Shown here: positions 48,886 through 57,739 of the stretch, piece by piece
How positions within the stretch are numbered: the first letter of the stretch is position 1
Layout: every line of letters begins with the position of its first letter
NCBI GenBank assembly: GCA_963702445.1
Contig: CAVPCZ010000009.1
Coordinates: 883,127 to 947,126, forward strand
Direction: 5' to 3'
DNA: 64,000 bases
From: CAVPCZ01 sp963702445
GTDB taxonomy: Bacteria > Bacteroidota > Ignavibacteria > UBA10030 > UBA6906
Position numbers and translations under genes: made by a program
The notes under the pieces: generated by a model
What the model saw: the letters and a program-made list of their open reading frames with translations, nothing else
Told to the model about the DNA's origin: nothing
The model's database searches: none

Positions 48886-50835
48886 ATGATGCTTTTTCTG
48901 CTGGCGGGGGCCATCGGTCTGGCGGATCGGGCTGTCGGCCAGCTCCGGGCAAATGCGCAGCAGACCGAAGCCGGAATATTCCGCCTTGTCATCCTCGGTT
49001 CCTCGACGGCCGCAGGCGAGGCTGCGCCCCCGCTGGATAGCTCCTGGGCGAACAAGTATAAAAGGTTTCTCGGAACGCAGTTCACCTCGTATGAGGTTGT
49101 CAATCTCGCGGTCGGGGGGTACACGACATTCAACGTGATGCCCAACGGCAACGCCGCTCCGGCCCCCTGGAATGTGCCACCGTACCTGGTGGGGACCAAT
49201 AACAATATAACTCGAAGGCGCTTTCGTACGCTCCATCGCTCATTATCGTGAATCTTCCGACGAATGATATCTGTGCTGATGACGCTCAGAAGATCGTGCC
49301 GATTTCGCAGCAGCTTGCCAACTATCAATGTCCTGATCCAGCGGGCCACTGCTGCCGGAGTCCCGCTCTGGATCAGCACCACGCAACCCCGGAATACGTC
49401 AGACTGTCAGCACACCGGACATTGCTGAAGCAGATGCGGGATTCCATCCTTACGCGGTATAGCTCAAGGGCGATCAATTTCTGGGACGGTGTCGCCAATC
49501 CCGACGGAACGATTTCGGCACGGTGTACAATTGGGACGGAACACACTTCAACAATGCCGGTCATGCAGTTCTCTACGATCGCGTGAAGTCGACCGTTTCG
49601 CTCAATGTCGCGCTCACCGGCGGCAAATGCGAATTTCGGTGATCAGACCGTGGGATCATCCACGAGCCGTCCTGTCACGATCAACAACACATCCGGTTCT
49701 TCAATCTCGCTTATCAAGTATTTACACGGGTTCGGCACGGTTCACCGCTGACCGTTCTTCCGGAACCGTGAATGCCGGCGGATCGCTGACAGTGAATGTC
49801 ACATTCACTCCCAACGCGCTGGGCTGGTACCAGGATACATTGTTTGTACAAAACAATTCGGCGGTATCCCTTTTCCGCGTCGCGCTGACCGGCAATTCCC
49901 CGGCGCCCGGCACTTTCGGCTGCTCCGGCAATATTGGATTTCGGGGACGTGGTGCGGACGACGACGAAACAGCTGCAGATGACGCTCAACAACACCGGGA
50001 TCAACACGGCGCAAATCACCGGGATTGCCGGAAAAACGGGCCGCTTCACCGCATCGCCATCCATCGGTTCGATCGCCGCATCGTCTTCGCTGCAGATCAC
50101 GGTGTCTTTCACTCCAAACAGCCTGGGGCTCGTTGCCGATACGCTGAGTGTGACAGGCGGGGTTGCAGGGGGGGTGGTCAAGATTCCCGTACGCGGCCAA
50201 TCTCCGGTTCCGGTGATCACCTCGACGGCAACGTCTCTGGATTTCGGGGATGTCCCGATCCCGATGCCGAAAACACTTCAGTTCACTCTCGGCAATTCTT
50301 CGATAAACCCGCTGGTGCTCGATGCGCTGGCGAACACGCACGCCGCAGTACTACGTCGAGCCGTCCAGCGGCACCATTCCGCCATCGGGGACTCTTCAGG
50401 TGAATGTGGTGTTCTCTCCGACCGGGTACGGAGTTGTACGCGATACGATACTTGTCATCAGCAATGCAAATGTTACCCCCTTCCGCATCTCCCTGCGGGG
50501 CAATTCGCCGAATCCTACCGCCGTGGAGGATGTCAGTGGAGAGAGACCCGTACGATACGCCCTTTTCCAGAACTATCCCAATCCATTCAATCCGTCCACG
50601 ACTCTCACGTTTCGCGTTGCCGGAGGCCAGCATCGTGTCGCTACGGATCTACGACCTGATCGGCCGGGAGATTGCGACACTTGCAGAAGGAATGTTGCCC
50701 GCCGGGCAACACCGCAGGATCTGGGACGCAGGGGGGAGTGCAGCCGGGACGTATTTCTCCAGGCTGGTGGCGGTGCCCGAGGGGAGGAATGCTGAGCCCT
50801 TTGTGGAACTGCGAAAGGTCATTCTCTTGAAGTAA
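48886..50835 (+). CDS. Secreted GDSL/SGNH hydrolase with ASH-type repeats and T9SS tail (heavily frameshifted)
   Basis: About 640 residues when several frame changes are bridged (near 49,215, 49,325, 49,420, 49,515, 49,630, 49,935, 50,330 and 50,625). The first domain is SGNH-like: IFRLVILGSSTAAGEAA (nucleophile Ser), IIVNLPTNDICADDA, and NWDGTHFNNAGHAVLYDRV (Asp-His end). Then come choice-of-anchor-D/ASH-like repeats (RSSGTVNAGGSLTVNVTFT, SLQITVSFTPNSLGLVADT) and a C-terminal sorting tail with QNYPNPFNPSTTLTF, ending KVILLK. It should be exported by the type IX system and act as a surface esterase or acetyl-hydrolase. The eight frame changes suggest poor consensus or a decaying gene. Confidence 0.7.
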
Positions 50836-50867
50836 CCATCCGGAGATCTTCATCCATCGTAACCATG

Positions 50868-50896
50868 CCGGGGCGTTCAGCTGTTGAGCGCCCCGG
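50868..50896 (+). terminator. Terminator hairpin after GDSL hydrolase gene
   Basis: CCGGGGCG and CGCCCCGG enclose TTCAGCTGTTGAG, giving an extended stem, with GTTTTCC nearby downstream. It starts 33 bases after the TAA of the sorting-tail gene. Confidence 0.7.
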
Positions 50897-51018
50897 AACT
50901 GTTTTCCAGGCTGGTACCCGTGTGTCCTCATGCTTCCCCGCACAGCGTTGAGAAGGGGGAAAGGCTATATTGAAGCAGTCTACTTGCACAAGTGAGAGTA
51001 CACAAACGGGGGGGAGTT

Positions 51019-51138
51019 ATGGAAATGTTGACGCTCGGCATTGTCGTCTTCCTGGGGTATGCGGTTGGCGTGTTTCTGATCATTCGCACGGCGGCGATGA
51101 TCCGCAGGAAAGAAGAGATGCTCTTCGAAAAGGAGTAA
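51019..51138 (+). CDS. 39-aa single-pass membrane micro-protein
   Basis: ATG at 51019 is preceded by an excellent ggggggag ribosome-binding site. The product is MEMLTLGIVVFLGYAVGVFL, followed by IIRTAAMIRRKEEMLFEKE and TAA. Residues 4-22 form one membrane helix; the tail is positively charged (RRK) and then acidic, so the C-terminus should face the cytoplasm. The gene stands alone between a terminator and a convergent outer-membrane gene, and a TATATT box lies 48 bases upstream. Size and topology resemble small regulatory membrane peptides, such as a cbb3-oxidase CcoQ-like or transporter-modulating peptide. No family is recognised. It is real in appearance but unproven. Confidence 0.6.
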   Translation: MEMLTLGIVVFLGYAVGVFLIIRTAAMIRRKEEMLFEKE

Positions 51139-51158
51139 CCGGCGGATTCCTCGCCAGG

Positions 51159-52013
51159 TCAGAGGGAAAACTCTACACCCAAAACAGCAGTGAAGGCACG
51201 CGTCAGGCCGTCCACGTTGATTTCTCTTTTGAGAAGCGGAACTGCTACGGCGGCGCGTAACGACAGATGTTCTGAAAGCCGTAATGATGGCGTGAGCACA
51301 ACGTTTATCTGGGTCTGATCGCTGCCGGGAAGGTCCACAAACCGTTCGTCGGTGGTGGTTGTATCCTGAACGCTGGAGAGCCCCAGCCGTTTGATGCCGA
51401 TCAGTTCGCCGGTGATCCTCAGCCGTTCGTGTTCAAACGTATAGCCCGCACGGAGCATCAGGTCCGGTCCCCGCTTGAGCCGGTCCACGCTATTGGCGCT
51501 CCGGCCCAGCGGGATCTGAAATCCCGCCCCGGCCTGCCAGTGACCGTTCACCCATCCCGCTCCCAGCAGGATGTCGTTTGTCCCGAGTCCACTCTGATAG
51601 CGCTGGGGAAGACTCCCGGCGTTCTCGTCGGCCGTTGCCAGGCGCAACCCTCCCTGCAATTCAACCTCGTTCTCCGGGTCCGCCGACAGCTCCTGAACCC
51701 ATACGAGCATAACATCGCCTATCCCCGTGGCGCCGCCGAGCGGGCCTGACTGACGGGAGAAGGGGATCACGAGATTGAGGCGGGATCCCGGAAACAGGGC
51801 CAGGCTGGGGAGGAGCCTGAATGAAGTGTACGTGATGTTCTCGTCCCCTCCGCTCTTGCCGAAAGAAGCATCTGCGCTGATGCGATGAAAATCTGTCGCC
51901 TGTCCCGGGCTCAATGTGCACACGCCTCCATCCGAGCACTGCGTGTGCACGGGTGCGGGAGATGACAGAAGAAAGCCGACAACCGGAAGAACAACGAATA
52001 ATGGCGATTTCAT
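51159..52013 (-). CDS. Outer-membrane beta-barrel protein (transporter/porin-like, DUF3187-like)
   Basis: A 284-aa protein with a signal peptide (MKSPLFVVLPVVGFLLSSPAPVHT) and alternating amphipathic strands throughout: NITYTSFRLLPSLALFP, RLNLVIPFSRQ, GIGDVMLVWVQEL, and so on, ending FTAVLGVEFSL with terminal aromatic/hydrophobic residues, as in outer-membrane barrels. The pattern 'GIGDVMLxxxY' recalls the phenol-degradation MetA-like or DUF3187 family. The function, such as a channel or copper/zinc-linked transporter component, is not known. A CSDGGVCTL segment near the N-terminus has two cysteines that might bind metal. No partner gene is adjacent on the minus strand. Confidence 0.7.
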   Translation of the reverse strand: MKSPLFVVLPVVGFLLSSPAPVHTQCSDGGVCTLSPGQATDFHRISADASFGKSGGDENITYTSFRLLPSLALFPGSRLNLVIPFSRQSGPLGGATGIGDVMLVWVQELSADPENEVELQGGLRLATADENAGSLPQRYQSGLGTNDILLGAGWVNGHWQAGAGFQIPLGRSANSVDRLKRGPDLMLRAGYTFEHERLRITGELIGIKRLGLSSVQDTTTTDERFVDLPGSDQTQINVVLTPSLRLSEHLSLRAAVAVPLLKREINVDGLTRAFTAVLGVEFSL

Positions 52014-52215
52014 TCAACCCTCGGGAAACTGGCAATGTGTCACCTCTTTACAGCACAACAGGATTGAGGATCGAACAGTTCCGGACAAATGCGGTTTCTT
52101 GAGGAGCGCGTCCGGCGGGAGGTGAAATGCCGGCGATAGTCCACCGGCTGATGCGCCACTGGTCGTGAGGTGGAGTTGCGCGAGCCGCCCCGTCGCGGTT
52201 GAAACTCCGGCTCAA

Positions 52216-53982
52216 CTACCGGGATGCGGGCTGTCGCGGCAGGAGGGTGTTCGATTCCATGTCCGGCCGCAAGAACTGCGGAATCTGACTGCGGAGAACT
52301 GCTTCCTCACGCGCGAGTTTCTCGTATTCCTTTCTGCCGGCGTAGAATGAGGCTGCAGCCCGGTGGGTTTCCACCCAGCCCGACGTTGCGTCCACGAATC
52401 CTTCAACAATCCGGCCGAGCGTGTCTGCGGAATCCACCGGAGGCACCACTCCCTGCCGCGGGAGAAAAAGGCCAGCCGGCGGTGAGAATCGCCGTCCGCC
52501 GTGCAGCGATTCTCTCATCCACTTCCGTGACCGGTCGTTCATTCCACAATATGCTCTCCGGGATAGTGTCGTTCCGTGCCCATTCGAGCGGAGAGGCGAA
52601 GAGGCCGCGGCGGCGCATCACCTGTGGCGAATTCTCCGGCCATCAAGAAATATCCCCTGCTGTTCGGGTGGACGTGCTCCAGCACGAGTTCGTTCCCGAT
52701 CAACGAATCCGGGGAATGGATCATGAACACCCTTTCCATATCGGCAACTCCCACCGTGGTGCTGTCCTCCATCTCCGTGATCAGATGGTTGAAATCTCCG
52801 CTCGTGCGGAATCGCAACTGGTCAAAGTCCCGTGCCCTGGCGTATTCCCGGCGGGCTTCGATCCTGTGGCCTGAGACATCCAGACAGCACGCGAGGGCGA
52901 ATCGTGTCCCTGCATGCAGGGAGTCGAGCGCGGCTGCTCTCCTGAACTCCTCCACCGCAGTCTCCCAATCACGATTCTCGACGGCGGCTTCTCCCGATGC
53001 TATTGCTGCATCGATTCTCTGCCGGGTCTCCGGCGGCAGGTCTCCGGGTCTCCGGGATACAAACGGTGGGTACCCCCGCAGGTTGGAAACCTGTGTGGAT
53101 AGGATGAGCGGGACGCCGTTTTCGCGGCAGATTTCCCGCAGGTCGGCCAGATTCGCCTCAAAGGTGGATTTGCCATCGTCTGTAGATCTGGCTCCCGTAG
53201 GGAATATTCGTGCCGCGGGCGAGTGACTCCAGCGTGATGTTCTGTCTGCCGGGCCCGGGGGCGCCGCGGACCAAGGCCAGCAGTGTCTCGTAACCCTGGC
53301 GCATCAGCATGAAGACACGACAGTGGATGAGACGGAGAGAGAGATCGGTCAGGAAACGTCCGCCGGGCACGCTCTCCCGGGATGCCACGCCCAGGGCCCC
53401 GTAGAACTCATTATGGCCATCATAGACAATCAGAAGATCCGGTTCGTAGGCGATGAGATCACGGGCCATGTCCAGGACCGTGAAGCTGTTGGTTGCGGTA
53501 AGTCCCAGGTTGATCACCTCGAACTTTCCGGCCGGAAACGTGCGGAGCAGGCGCTCGCGAAGAAAGCTTGAAAACGATCCGTTGTACCAGTACGGGTACC
53601 CCGCGGTGGTTGAGCCGCCCAGGCAGAAGATCCTGTATATCCCTCGTGGCTTTGGCATGACGAAGTAGTCCGCCGAAGCCGTGGTATTCGATTCGCCGCG
53701 GGAAAAATAGCGGAGCTTCACCTGCGGGTTCAGGATATGGTACGTTGTTCCGGCAAGCTCTTCGGTCCTGAAGAGCGAAAGATCGGGCCCATAGTGAACA
53801 AGCCGGAGAATCAGCTCGAGTGCTGTAAACGCAAGGAGGGGAAGCAGGAGCGTGATGGCGGCAAAGACGCGTCTCTTCGGGGGGGGGAGTGGTGATGTGG
53901 AGCCCCGGCCGGTGGCGCCGGCATCGTCGGGATGGCTGGCAATGTGTGGCTTCTTGGGGGGCTTCTGCTTCACCGTTGGCAC
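52216..53982 (-). CDS. Membrane-anchored SGNH hydrolase-like protein with TPR-like end (frameshifted)
   Basis: About 585 residues. The N-terminus has one membrane helix (RVFAAITLLLPLLAFTALELIL). The SGNH-like domain follows: IYRIFCLGGSTTAGYPYW, FEVINLGLTATNSFTVLDM, and VYDGHNEFYGALG, the GHNEFYG form typical of TPR-associated SGNH proteins. After a frame change near 53,168 it continues as FEANLADLREICRENGVPL, with a TPR-like helical pair (DWETAVEEFRRAAALDSLHA). Further frame changes near 52,625 and 52,470 lead to an end at 52,216. The start is GTG at 53982. It may act on acyl or acetyl groups of surface glycans, with the TPR part for partner contact; this is inferred. Confidence 0.68.
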
Positions 53983-54012
53983 CGGCAGGGGAACAGTGAC
54001 GGGTCAGAACGC

Positions 54013-54041
54013 AATGTACGGAAAGTCTTGTCCGCGAGCAA
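54013..54041 (-). promoter_or_regulatory. Promoter of SGNH/TPR gene
   Basis: On the minus strand TTGCTC (54036-54041) and TACATT (54013-54018) are 17 bases apart, followed by GCG. The spacing is identical to the other promoters in this window. The GTG start lies 30 bases downstream. Confidence 0.55.
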
Positions 54042-54133
54042 CCAAACCTGCCCGGCGGTTTGTTTTGTCACCGTTCAGCGTGCGACGGTCCCGTTGCTTC
54101 AAAGCAGAACGGCGAGAAAGTACACCCGGGCTT

Positions 54134-55069
54134 TCAGTTGCTGATCCCGTTCCAGCCCGCCAGCCGTGCCCAGAGCCACCAGGCGGCATAGGCTTTGCGG
54201 TTTGCGTTCAGGGGTTGTGAATGAGCAGAGGAGCATTGGTACCATTGGCCCGGGTGCGTGTTCTGCCATTCTGTCGCCCAGTTTCGATCCAGCGTTCCAT
54301 CGCCGTTCGAATCATAGTCGCAATTGTCGTTGGGTTTCTTGTCCCCCATGTACAGACCGTCGGGAGTCCAGGTTTCAATATCGGCGAAGTCAAAAAGCCT
54401 CTTGTTGTGTGTCGCACAGTAAGAGCGGATCTGCTGATTCCGTTTGTGAAGGTTTCCCTCGAGTCCCGTACCGTCAAGGTGTCCGGTCATATAGACGAAG
54501 GAGACTGCGGGGAACGCACGTTCGAGACTATCCATCAGCGCGAGATAGGTGTCGATGTCTGCCGGTGTTGCGGTGCTTACCTGTCCGCACCATGACCAGA
54601 TGACAACATTCACTTCCGGGTGTGCAAGGAGATAGCTCCGTGTCGCAGCCGCCCATGCAGTGCGGTCAGGATTGCCGAGATCGGCTGCAGAACCGAACGG
54701 TGTGTCATGCAGGGTCAGCGCGCTGTCTGCTCCGGTGTTGTTAAACGAATAGAGGGAGCCCTTGAATGGGACAAGCCCGGTCATGCCGGTGATGATCTGG
54801 CTGCCGTGTGATGTGTGGCCGTAGGCGATTCGCAGCTCGCGTTTGGCTTTCCGGATATAGCTCTCGGGAATCTCGCTCAGGGTTGTCGTCCGGTGATCGA
54901 TGAGAGCAGCAGCGGCTACGCCGGCAGCCATCTCCTGGTCCGTTGAACCGACGCTGTTCTCCTTGCATCCGGAAAACCCAATGCCGGAGAAGAGGAGAGC
55001 CGCTGTGGAGAGTGTTCCCGCGATCGATCTGATCGTGGTCCGTGCGAGAATGCGTGTGCGCAAGTCCAT
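54134..55069 (-). CDS. Lipoprotein of unknown function with GHTSHGSQ motif
   Basis: A 311-aa lipoprotein. Start ATG 55069, 18 bases after an aggagg run. Lipobox FSGIGFSGC gives the lipidated cysteine near residue 35. The mature protein has LRIAYGHTSHGSQIITGM, DLGNPDRTAWAAATRSYLL, VNVVIWSWCGQVSTA, and AVSFVYMTGHLDG, an SGNH/GDSL-like arrangement in which the usual Ser nucleophile is not clear. DSNGDGTLD near the C-terminus is a calcium-binding-like loop. I do not recognise a named family, although I recall similar proteins from FCB and planctomycete genomes. A promoter of the TTG-N20-TAnnTT type precedes it. Function unknown; cell-surface location is well supported. Confidence 0.65.
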   Translation of the reverse strand: MDLRTRILARTTIRSIAGTLSTAALLFSGIGFSGCKENSVGSTDQEMAAGVAAAALIDHRTTTLSEIPESYIRKAKRELRIAYGHTSHGSQIITGMTGLVPFKGSLYSFNNTGADSALTLHDTPFGSAADLGNPDRTAWAAATRSYLLAHPEVNVVIWSWCGQVSTATPADIDTYLALMDSLERAFPAVSFVYMTGHLDGTGLEGNLHKRNQQIRSYCATHNKRLFDFADIETWTPDGLYMGDKKPNDNCDYDSNGDGTLDRNWATEWQNTHPGQWYQCSSAHSQPLNANRKAYAAWWLWARLAGWNGISN

Positions 55070-55095
55070 GTGTGTGATCCCCCCGTTCCTCCTGA

Positions 55096-55124
55096 AAAGT
55101 ACGAGGGTGAAAAACAAATCGCAA
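55096..55124 (-). promoter_or_regulatory. Promoter of lipoprotein gene
   Basis: Minus-strand TTGCGA (55119-55124) and TACTTT (55096-55101) are 17 bases apart; the second box is followed by TC. An aggagg site and the ATG follow within 30 bases. Confidence 0.65.
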
Positions 55125-55241
55125 GGAAAGAAGAGTGAGACATCAATTTTCATGTGGATCATGATCAGTCATATTGCTGCCCCGGCATCGCTCCTTCGTG
55201 ACCCGCTGAAGGGGAGTAATCCGGCTCATCAAGGAGGAAAA

Positions 55242-55583
55242 TCAGGGCGGATGGTCGCGCCTGCGGGGGATTGCCCATGGGAAGGTCCGGCATGAAGAAG
55301 GGATTCCTCCTGATGAATGGTAATCTTTGCCGCTCGTGATATCAAACGATTCGAATACCGGGTACACGCTCAGGCAGTCTCCGTCATGCAATTCGCGGGT
55401 GAGTCCGGTGGATGCACCATTGACAAGAACCAGGTCCATCTGGCTCGCAGGGACTCCCGGTGATTCCACGGCAATTCCCACAGTCGCCCCTTGATACACC
55501 GTATGGATGAAGGGGATCTGTCGCCGTGTGCAGGGGAGATGTTCATTCAGCTCGGCGTAGAACCGGAAGGAAACCTGAGGCAT
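55242..55583 (-). CDS. Ubiquitin-fold (Ub-Mut7C-like) domain, probably truncated
   Basis: A 113-aa protein whose first 80 residues match the ubiquitin-fold domain found at the N-terminus of Mut7-C ribonucleases: VSFRFYAELNEHLPCTRRQ, VGIAVESPGVPASQMDLVLVNG, LHDGDCLSVYPVFESFDI. The family normally continues into a Mut7-C RNase (zinc-ribbon-bearing) domain, but here only about 30 unrelated residues follow, and neither other frame downstream restores it. It could be a stand-alone adaptor, or a gene truncated by an indel or deletion. A start at the ATG at 55583 fits the beginning of homology. Confidence 0.65.
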   Translation of the reverse strand: MPQVSFRFYAELNEHLPCTRRQIPFIHTVYQGATVGIAVESPGVPASQMDLVLVNGASTGLTRELHDGDCLSVYPVFESFDITSGKDYHSSGGIPSSCRTFPWAIPRRRDHPP

Positions 55584-55727
55584 ACAGCACCTAAGCTGTG
55601 CCGGATCGACGTGCGCGGGGGTTTCACAGAATGTAGATCCCGCCGGTGAAGGGGGGATTGTGATTGCGGCCGGCAGCTATTCGTGAACCCGCTCCGGGGG
55701 GGTCTGCAGGGTGTGTCGCAGTCGAAG

Positions 55728-55800
55728 TAGCCTTAACGGGAATCGAACCCGTATTTCGGCCTTGAGAGGGCCGCGTCCTAGACCGTTAGACGATAAGGCC
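55728..55800 (-). tRNA. tRNA-Glu (anticodon CTC)
   Basis: Reverse complement folds as a cloverleaf of 73 nt: acceptor GGCCTTA pairs with TAAGGCT, anticodon arm CGGCC-CTCTCAA-GGCCG gives anticodon CTC (Glu), and the T-arm contains GGGTTCGATTCCC. CCA is not encoded. The first pair is G-U. It follows the tRNA-Gln gene by 50 bases on the same strand and is probably in the same transcript. Confidence 0.92.
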
Positions 55801-55850
55801 GGGTGGAACGTGAAGTGAGCACTTTCAATCGGGCCTGACTTTGCCCGCTG

Positions 55851-55921
55851 CTGCCCCGCAAGGATTCGAACCTCGATAAGCAGATCCAGAGTCTGCTGTC
55901 TTGCCATTAGACGACGGGGCA
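55851..55921 (-). tRNA. tRNA-Gln (anticodon CTG)
   Basis: Reverse complement folds as a 71-nt tRNA: acceptor TGCCCCG pairs with CGGGGCA, anticodon arm GCAGA-CTCTGGA-TCTGC gives anticodon CTG (Gln), and the T-arm is GAGGTTCGAATCCTT. CCA is not encoded. A well-formed promoter begins 19 bases upstream, so it is the first gene of a Gln-Glu tRNA transcript. Confidence 0.93.
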
Positions 55922-55939
55922 ATCTTCAAAAGCACACCC

Positions 55940-55968
55940 AATTTACGCAATTCCACTGAAAGTGTCAA
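55940..55968 (-). promoter_or_regulatory. Promoter of the tRNA-Gln/tRNA-Glu operon
   Basis: Minus-strand TTGACA (55963-55968) and TAAATT (55940-55945) are separated by 17 bases, followed by GGG. It lies 18 bases upstream of the tRNA-Gln 5' end, a very good position. It is the best promoter in the window by position and sequence. Confidence 0.85.
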
Positions 55969-56410
55969 CGGTTGCCGACCCACGCCGACCCTCTTTTCGT
56001 CAGCATTTGTCTACAATTCTGTCAACAGTTTGGCAGCTGGATTTTCCAGCGTTCTGTGACGGGGCGATGTGGTTAGCATCCGCGTCGTATCGGGTATCGA
56101 GGTTACGAAAATGGTCCTAGTCTGTGATTCATGAGTGACCTTCCATCGAGACCCGTTCTTCCGGATGGCCGACTGTTCTTTTTGAAAGCTTCGGCTGACG
56201 GAGACGAAGTCTGTTCGCGACAATCGGGATATTCCCGTGCAACACCGGTGATGAATCGGAGAAGAGAGCCTGAAGGTGGTTTAACGTAAGGCAAAGCAGG
56301 TGCACTGAAGGTCGAAAACCTGGAGCTTTCACAATGTGCTGTTCGGATTCTCCGTGTTCCTGCCTGCTGCCGGATAGACGCTGGTGGGCATCCTGACGCC
56401 CGGCAAGACA
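55969..56410. other. Intergenic stretch without supported gene
   Basis: Between the tRNA promoter and the hairpin at 56,411, no frame has a ribosome-binding site plus recognisable protein. The short open frames have atypical composition. I see no RNA family I can name here. Confidence 0.5.
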
Positions 56411-56441
56411 ACAGGGCCCGTTGGTTATCAACGGGCCCTGT
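56411..56441 (-). terminator. Perfect 13-bp hairpin after HEAT-like gene
   Basis: ACAGGGCCCGTTG and CAACGGGCCCTGT pair perfectly around a GTTAT loop, 36 bases beyond the stop of the minus-strand HEAT-like gene. It probably terminates that transcript, although no T-run follows. Confidence 0.75.
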
Positions 56442-56477
56442 ATACTCAGGTGTACCGGCGACAGAAAGAGATAGCGT

Positions 56478-56927
56478 CTACTTGTATTGACTCCTGACCA
56501 ACAGCGCTGTGCACAAAGCCTTCAGACCTTTATCCTGGGAAGAACCGGCGACGTCCTTGATTACAGCATCGCCGGCGTCAGAATGGAGCTCGTCGAGGGC
56601 AAGCGCCGCAAGCAGACGTACCGTGCCGTCCGCCTTTTCATCTTTCAGTTTTGCCCCGAGGGGTGCAATCAATGCCTTGAAAGGGTAGCTCGGAAACATC
56701 TGCGCCAATTCCCGCATGGTCTGCACCGCCTGAGCCTGGATCGTCGGATTCTCATTCGCAAGCGTTGCGGCAAGGTTTGCTTCGTATTTCGGGAGGGCCT
56801 TTCCCATTGAACTGTTGAGCCTGTGCTGCTGTGCTTCAAGGCGCGTGGTGGACTGGTCATCTTGAGCCTGTACCGCTGTTACGCAGACCATCAGCGCCAT
56901 TGCCGATGCAAAGAGTGCTCGTTTCAT
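56478..56927 (-). CDS. Small secreted HEAT-repeat-like protein
   Basis: A 149-aa protein. ATG 56927 is preceded by aggatg at proper distance. The signal peptide is MKRALFASAMALMVCVTAVQAQ. The mature part is helical: ALPKYEANLAATLANENPTI, QAVQTMRELAQMFPSYPFKA, and VRLLAALALDELHSDAGDAV, the last being HEAT-like. It resembles the protein at 31,777-32,230 in size, signal peptide and helix pattern, so the two are likely paralogues. The function is unknown; repeats of this type usually mediate protein contacts in the periplasm or at the surface. A terminator-like hairpin follows the stop. Confidence 0.8.
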   Translation of the reverse strand: MKRALFASAMALMVCVTAVQAQDDQSTTRLEAQQHRLNSSMGKALPKYEANLAATLANENPTIQAQAVQTMRELAQMFPSYPFKALIAPLGAKLKDEKADGTVRLLAALALDELHSDAGDAVIKDVAGSSQDKGLKALCTALLVRSQYK

Positions 56928-57000
56928 GATTGTCATCCTGGATGATTGTGGAAGAACGGTGAGTGGTTGGTTGTTGTCTGTTTCAGTGATTGGCGATGGA

Positions 57001-57043
57001 CGGGCGCTTCGATTTCTGGCAGGGTGAGGTGTCAAAGCGCCCG
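57001..57043. repeat. Inverted repeat upstream of HEAT-like gene
   Basis: CGGGCGCTTCGA and TCAAAGCGCCCG can form a 12-bp stem (one G-U) with a 19-base loop, 74 bases upstream of the HEAT-like start. It may be a structured leader or an operator. Confidence 0.45.
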
Positions 57044-57510
57044 CGCACGGGGCCTTCAACATGGCTCGCCTCCTGGGAGTTCTCAAGCGTGAACGGCAAC
57101 CTGGAACCGAATACCGTGCGAGAAACGAAATGACAGTGATGGAACTTCTGTGTGTTTGGAGGGAACGATCAAAGGACAAGACAGGCTCAAACGGGAGAAA
57201 GGAGAGATCTCGGAAAGCTTCCGAAAAGGAACGATTGGCAGAGCGTATAGTCATGTAGGCCAGGGGTGCTCCTGTAGCGCTGAAGTCCCGTGCAGGCGTC
57301 CGGCACAGGCTGCTCCACAATCATTCTATCAAAGAACCGACAAAGACTTAACAGCACACCCTCCACTTTAGTTCCCCGGTATCAACATTGTCGAGATCTG
57401 ACGAAGCACTCTGAGGAATCCTACAACCCGGAATCGTCTATACCGACCCTGCGGCGACACGTTTGGGGTGCTGGATGTCGACATAAACACGGAAATTCAA
57501 TACGGCACTA
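57044..57510. other. Intergenic stretch without supported gene
   Basis: Several short open frames exist but none has a clear ribosome-binding site or domain. I see no tRNA, riboswitch or IS end. The stretch ends at a strong promoter at 57,511. Confidence 0.5.
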
Positions 57511-57539
57511 TTGACATTTGCCCTGGGACTGGCTATATT
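57511..57539 (+). promoter_or_regulatory. Strong promoter with long leader
   Basis: TTGACA (57511-57516) and TATATT (57534-57539) are 17 bases apart; the -10 is followed by TT, so it matches both the sigma70 and the Bacteroidota TAnnTTTG patterns. The next gene starts at 57740, leaving a leader of about 190 bases that includes an AGCTTAAGCT palindrome near 57,645. Confidence 0.8.
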
Positions 57540-57739
57540 TTACTGACATATTAGTGCGCTCTGGCTCGATGTAGGAGTCAGCGAGCCGCCGAGGGTTTCC
57601 GCAGTCTGGCTTCATTCCGACGACCCACATGACATCCGCATCAGCTTAAGCTCACAGCTCTCCATCAATTGCATAACAAATCTGCCGTGCACCCGTAAAG
57701 AGGGTGTTCTGTGCGCGGGAATAGTAGCCGGAGGTAGCG

